Shown here one piece after another: positions 5,811-6,650 of a stretch of 6,650 nt of DNA. Position numbers and translations under genes: made by a program. The notes under the pieces are model-generated. The model was not told the origin of the DNA. It saw only the letters and a program-made list of their open reading frames with translations, and searched no databases. Within the stretch, counting starts at the first letter, position 1. Every line of letters starts with the position of its first letter. This DNA is from Clostridia bacterium. Its GTDB lineage: Bacteria > Bacillota > Clostridia > Christensenellales > Borkfalkiaceae. The stretch is taken from positions 1-6,650 of the forward strand of contig JAGBYC010000042.1 in the NCBI GenBank assembly GCA_017628935.1, in the 5' to 3' direction.

Positions 5811-6443
5811 TTAACCTTTTATCCAGCTTTCATCTGATGGATTATTTCTAAATTTAATAAGACGTTCAACGTCTTCAGGTTTAATATAGCCTTCTTCAGC
5901 AGCAACTACTGCAATAGTATCAAAATCAGTTAAAGATACGTTTTTAACGTTTGCTTCGGCTAAACGGTCTAAACCTTTTTTCATACCGTAAGTAAATATG
6001 CTTACGATACCTAAAACTTCAGCCCCTGCTTCACGAAGAACGTTAACTACTTCAATACAACTACCGCCAGTAGAAATAAGGTCTTCAACAACAACTACTT
6101 TTTGACCCTTTTCAAGCTTGCCTTCAATTTGGTTTTGTCTGCCGTGGTCTTTAGCGCCAGAACGAACGTAACCCATAGGTAAGTTTAAAATATGGCCGGT
6201 AATAGCAGCGTGCGCAATACCTGCAGTTGACGTACCCATTAACACTTCAACTTCTGGGTAGTTTTGTTTAATTAAAGTTGCTAAACCGTTTTCAACGTCA
6301 GTTCTAACTTTAACATTAGTTAAAGTTAAACGGTTATCACAATACACTGGGCTTTTAATACCACTTGCCCAAGTAAACGGTTCTTCAGGACGGAAGAACA
6401 CTGCTTTGATAGAAAGTAAGTCTTTAGCAATAAGTTTTTTCAT
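5811..6443 (-). CDS. pyrE: Orotate phosphoribosyltransferase
   Basis: Joins orotate to PRPP to give orotidine 5'-phosphate, the fifth step of UMP synthesis, in the cytoplasm. At 210 residues it has normal length. The type I phosphoribosyltransferase fold is evident: [16 protein letters not shown] (23-38) in the substrate-binding part, [10 protein letters not shown] near 70-79, the flexible catalytic loop [16 protein letters not shown] (93-108, Lys98 and His100), and the PRPP-binding motif [13 protein letters not shown] (116-128). AGAGGT lies 5 bases before the ATG. It follows pyrF after 16 bp and precedes pyrB by 2 bp, so the three form one transcript. The product is the substrate of PyrF next door. 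All key residues are intact. Confidence 0.97.
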   Translation of the reverse strand: MKKLIAKDLLSIKAVFFRPEEPFTWASGIKSPVYCDNRLTLTNVKVRTDVENGLATLIKQNYPEVEVLMGTSTAGIAHAAITGHILNLPMGYVRSGAKDHGRQNQIEGKLEKGQKVVVVEDLISTGGSCIEVVNVLREAGAEVLGIVSIFTYGMKKGLDRLAEANVKNVSLTDFDTIAVVAAEEGYIKPEDVERLIKFRNNPSDESWIKG

Positions 6444-6459
6444 AATTTACCTCTTTATA

Positions 6460-6650
6460 TTAACCGATGAATTCTTCTACGCATTGTTCGTAGGCTTTAA
6501 CAGGGTCTACGGCAGCAGTAATAGGTCTACCTACTACGATATAGTCTGAACCTAATTCTTTTGCTTTAGCAGGAGTTGTTACACGCTTTTGGTCACCTAT
6601 TTCGCCACCTGCAAAACGAACGCCTGGCGTAACGGTAATAAAGTTTTTGC
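6460..6650 (-). CDS. pyrF: Orotidine 5'-phosphate decarboxylase, C-terminal part (cut by window edge)
   Basis: Only the last 62 codons are in the window; the 5' end lies beyond position 6650. The translated piece contains ITVTPGVRF, then [20 protein letters not shown] and [15 protein letters not shown], ending EEFIG. These are the phosphate-binding C-terminal motifs of OMP decarboxylase (TPGIR...DQ.R, then IVVGR.I) of the Bacillus-type, short family. The enzyme converts OMP to UMP, the last step of the pathway. The TAA stop (6460-6462) is 16 bp before pyrE. The catalytic Asp/Lys cluster is outside the window, so completeness cannot be judged. Confidence 0.95.
   Translation of the reverse strand, partial: KNFITVTPGVRFAGGEIGDQKRVTTPAKAKELGSDYIVVGRPITAAVDPVKAYEQCVEEFIG

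Noticed and set aside
5809..6459. PyrR-type attenuator within the pyr operon
   Set aside because: The gaps between pyrF, pyrE and pyrB are 16 and 2 bp and hold only ribosome binding sites; any leader control would be upstream, outside the window.

Overview
The window looks like ordinary chromosomal DNA of a low-G+C Firmicute (Bacillota), most likely an anaerobic, Clostridia-like bacterium. This rests on the AT-rich base composition, strong AAGGAG-type ribosome binding sites, exclusive TAA stops, a DUF1540 cysteine-rich protein, a single-domain phosphotransacetylase, and the gene neighbourhood tmcAL(ylbM) / pta-ackA-DUF177-rpmF. Trp is encoded by TGG and no reading frame needs TGA read-through, so the standard code applies. 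No species can be named from the sequence alone. I see no mobile element, CRISPR array, tRNA or rRNA.

Region 1 (1-3154, minus strand). Transcription runs right to left through pta, ackA, a DUF177/YceD-family gene and rpmF (L32). Pta and AckA turn acetyl-CoA into acetate with one ATP. The DUF177-rpmF pair is a ribosome-biogenesis unit and has its own consensus promoter (TTGACA-17 bp-TATAAT) in the gap after ackA. Positions 1-186, past rpmF, are non-coding and AT-rich, with a short repeated word but no convincing gene or terminator.

Region 2 (3155-3298) is a divergent control region. A promoter points left towards pta, and between it and pta lies a perfect 10+1+10 palindrome that looks like an operator or a 5' mRNA stem-loop.

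Region 3 (3299-4673, plus strand). tmcAL (acetate-dependent tRNA-Met acetylation, TTG start) is followed by a hairpin and a 54-residue DUF1540 protein. The hairpin resembles a terminator, but its 3' arm contains the small gene's Shine-Dalgarno sequence. A strong bidirectional terminator ends the unit.

Region 4 (4717-6650, minus strand) is the end of a pyrimidine operon in the order pyrF (C-terminal part only) - pyrE - pyrB. The aspartate carbamoyltransferase is the most unusual protein here. A complete catalytic chain continues into a four-cysteine zinc domain that matches only the C-terminal half of the regulatory chain PyrI; the nucleotide-binding half is absent.

Overall the genes are housekeeping. 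The points worth a second look are the PyrB-zinc-domain fusion, the terminator-like hairpin hiding a ribosome binding site, the very short leader of the DUF177 transcript, the pta palindrome, the acetate link between tmcAL and pta-ackA, and the complete absence of GATC and CATG.
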